This document shows positions 63,488 to 64,000 of a DNA stretch of 64,000 nt, piece after piece. Source of the stretch: Kiloniella majae (GTDB lineage Bacteria > Pseudomonadota > Alphaproteobacteria > Kiloniellales > Kiloniellaceae). The stretch lies in the NCBI RefSeq assembly GCF_002118315.1, contig NZ_MTSZ01000002.1, positions 186,001-250,000 of the forward strand, written 5' to 3'. Position 1 is the stretch's first letter; each line of letters begins with the position of its first letter. The notes under the pieces were generated by a model that saw only the letters and a program-made list of their open reading frames with translations, ran no database searches and was not told the DNA's origin. The translations under genes and the position numbers were made by a program.

Positions 63488-64000
63488 TTAAGGCCTGTAT
63501 CGAACGTCTGGATATTCTTGTCTCCAGTCTTTAGGGCTTTGCCCTGTAACCCTTTTAAACTCACGATTAAAATTCGACTTTGTCTGGAACCCGGCTTCGA
63601 ACATAATACTTGTTATGGTCTCATCTGTTTCTACGAGACGGCGACAGACCTCCGCAACTCTATACTCATTAACAAATTGAGACACATTTTGTCCCTTTAA
63701 TCGGTTAATCGCTCCGGATATTCGCCGAGAAGTAATGCCGCTTTTCCGGGCAAGTCGGTTCAAGCTTAAATCACAGTCCTGATAGATAGATTTTTCTTCA
63801 ATCAACTTTTCTATTCTAGCCAAAACTTCACGATCTTCAGGTTCCATATTGTGCTCAGAATTAATATCTTCAAGCTCACTGCCCTGTTCCGTAACAGTCT
63901 GCCCGATTACAGAAGCAGCAATGCCCAGAATTAACAAGGCAGGTACATTCGCCAACGAAACAACCATTCCCGAGAGCTCGCCATCCATAAAGCGAAAGTC
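63488..64000 (-). CDS. AraC-family regulator with membrane N-terminus (5' part off the right edge)
   Basis: The frame stays open to the window end (codons D-F-R-F precede the internal ATG 63988), so the gene begins outside. The first visible part is a hydrophobic helix (NVPALLILGIAASVIG), likely the last of a membrane sensor. A linker is followed by a C-terminal AraC DNA-binding domain: first HTH LSLNRLARKSGITSRRI, second HTH ITSIMFEAGFQTKSNFNREF, and GQSPKDWRQ. Target genes are unknown; it points away from the right edge toward the small gene. Confidence 0.85.
   Translation of the reverse strand, partial: DFRFMDGELSGMVVSLANVPALLILGIAASVIGQTVTEQGSELEDINSEHNMEPEDREVLARIEKLIEEKSIYQDCDLSLNRLARKSGITSRRISGAINRLKGQNVSQFVNEYRVAEVCRRLVETDETITSIMFEAGFQTKSNFNREFKRVTGQSPKDWRQEYPDVRYRP

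Noticed and set aside
1-64000. CRISPR arrays, tRNA or rRNA genes, insertion sequences, phage genes
   Set aside because: None was found: no regular spacer-repeat array, no cloverleaf-like sequence noticed and no transposase or integrase frames.

Overview
This window comes from a moderate-GC alphaproteobacterium, most likely a marine heterotroph of the Rhodospirillales/Kiloniellales/Sneathiellales kind. The clues are a MocR-type TauR, sulfite oxidation by a SoeABC complex, mms and liu operons of alphaproteobacterial type, and LivFGHMK transporters interleaved with CoA ligases. The genus cannot be fixed from the sequence. It is ordinary chromosome: 46 protein genes (two cut by the window ends) and no tRNA, rRNA, phage, insertion sequence or CRISPR array.

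Layout. (1) 1-5424, minus strand: a biotin operon bioF-bioH-like-bioC-bioD-bioA-bioB; bioB is cut by the left edge. (2) 5652-25063: a taurine dissimilation locus. Minus-strand genes are xsc, tpa, a four-gene ABC importer of the polyamine family and a chemoreceptor; plus-strand genes are tauR, pta and soeABC. One hypothetical gene sits inside it. (3) 25130-35989: leucine dehydrogenase with a divergent Lrp regulator, two hypothetical genes, and a valine operon (mmsA, acyl-CoA dehydrogenase, hydroxyisobutyryl-CoA hydrolase, mmsB, acyl-CoA ligase) divergent from a LysR gene. (4) 36248-41150: a small membrane protein, a histidine-rich six-helix chemoreceptor, a secreted phytase-like propeller protein behind a good PHO box, and a GNAT acetyltransferase. 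(5) 41328-50833: a leucine/isoleucine operon with its MerR-type regulator (liuR, thioesterase, liuA, liuB, liuC, liuD, liuE, an HSD10-like dehydrogenase, thiolase). (6) 51153-53357: a hybrid histidine kinase. (7) 53364-62242, minus strand: a MerR paralogue followed by livG, a large acyl-CoA ligase, livH, livM, a binding protein, livF and a PaaK-like ligase. (8) 62243-64000: an operator-rich spacer, a 54-residue DUF1127-like protein missed by length-limited gene calling, and a membrane AraC regulator cut by the right edge.

How it works together. Taurine is transaminated by Tpa to sulfoacetaldehyde. Xsc cleaves this with phosphate to acetyl phosphate and sulfite. Pta makes acetyl-CoA, and SoeABC oxidises sulfite to sulfate and feeds electrons to quinone. 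The most striking new signal is a composite direct repeat: two YTGG-type half-sites 22 or 23 bp apart, found upstream of tpa, xsc, the chemoreceptor/tauR pair and pta. A fifth copy lies at 15166-15197 in front of an unexplained 850-bp stretch that leads into the importer operon, suggesting a long leader or an unannotated transcript. A second signal is a pair of near-identical MerR promoters, with TTTACGTAA in the spacer and the ATG immediately after the -10, at both ends of the branched-chain/acyl region. The biotin operon also supplies the cofactor for the biotin-dependent LiuD.
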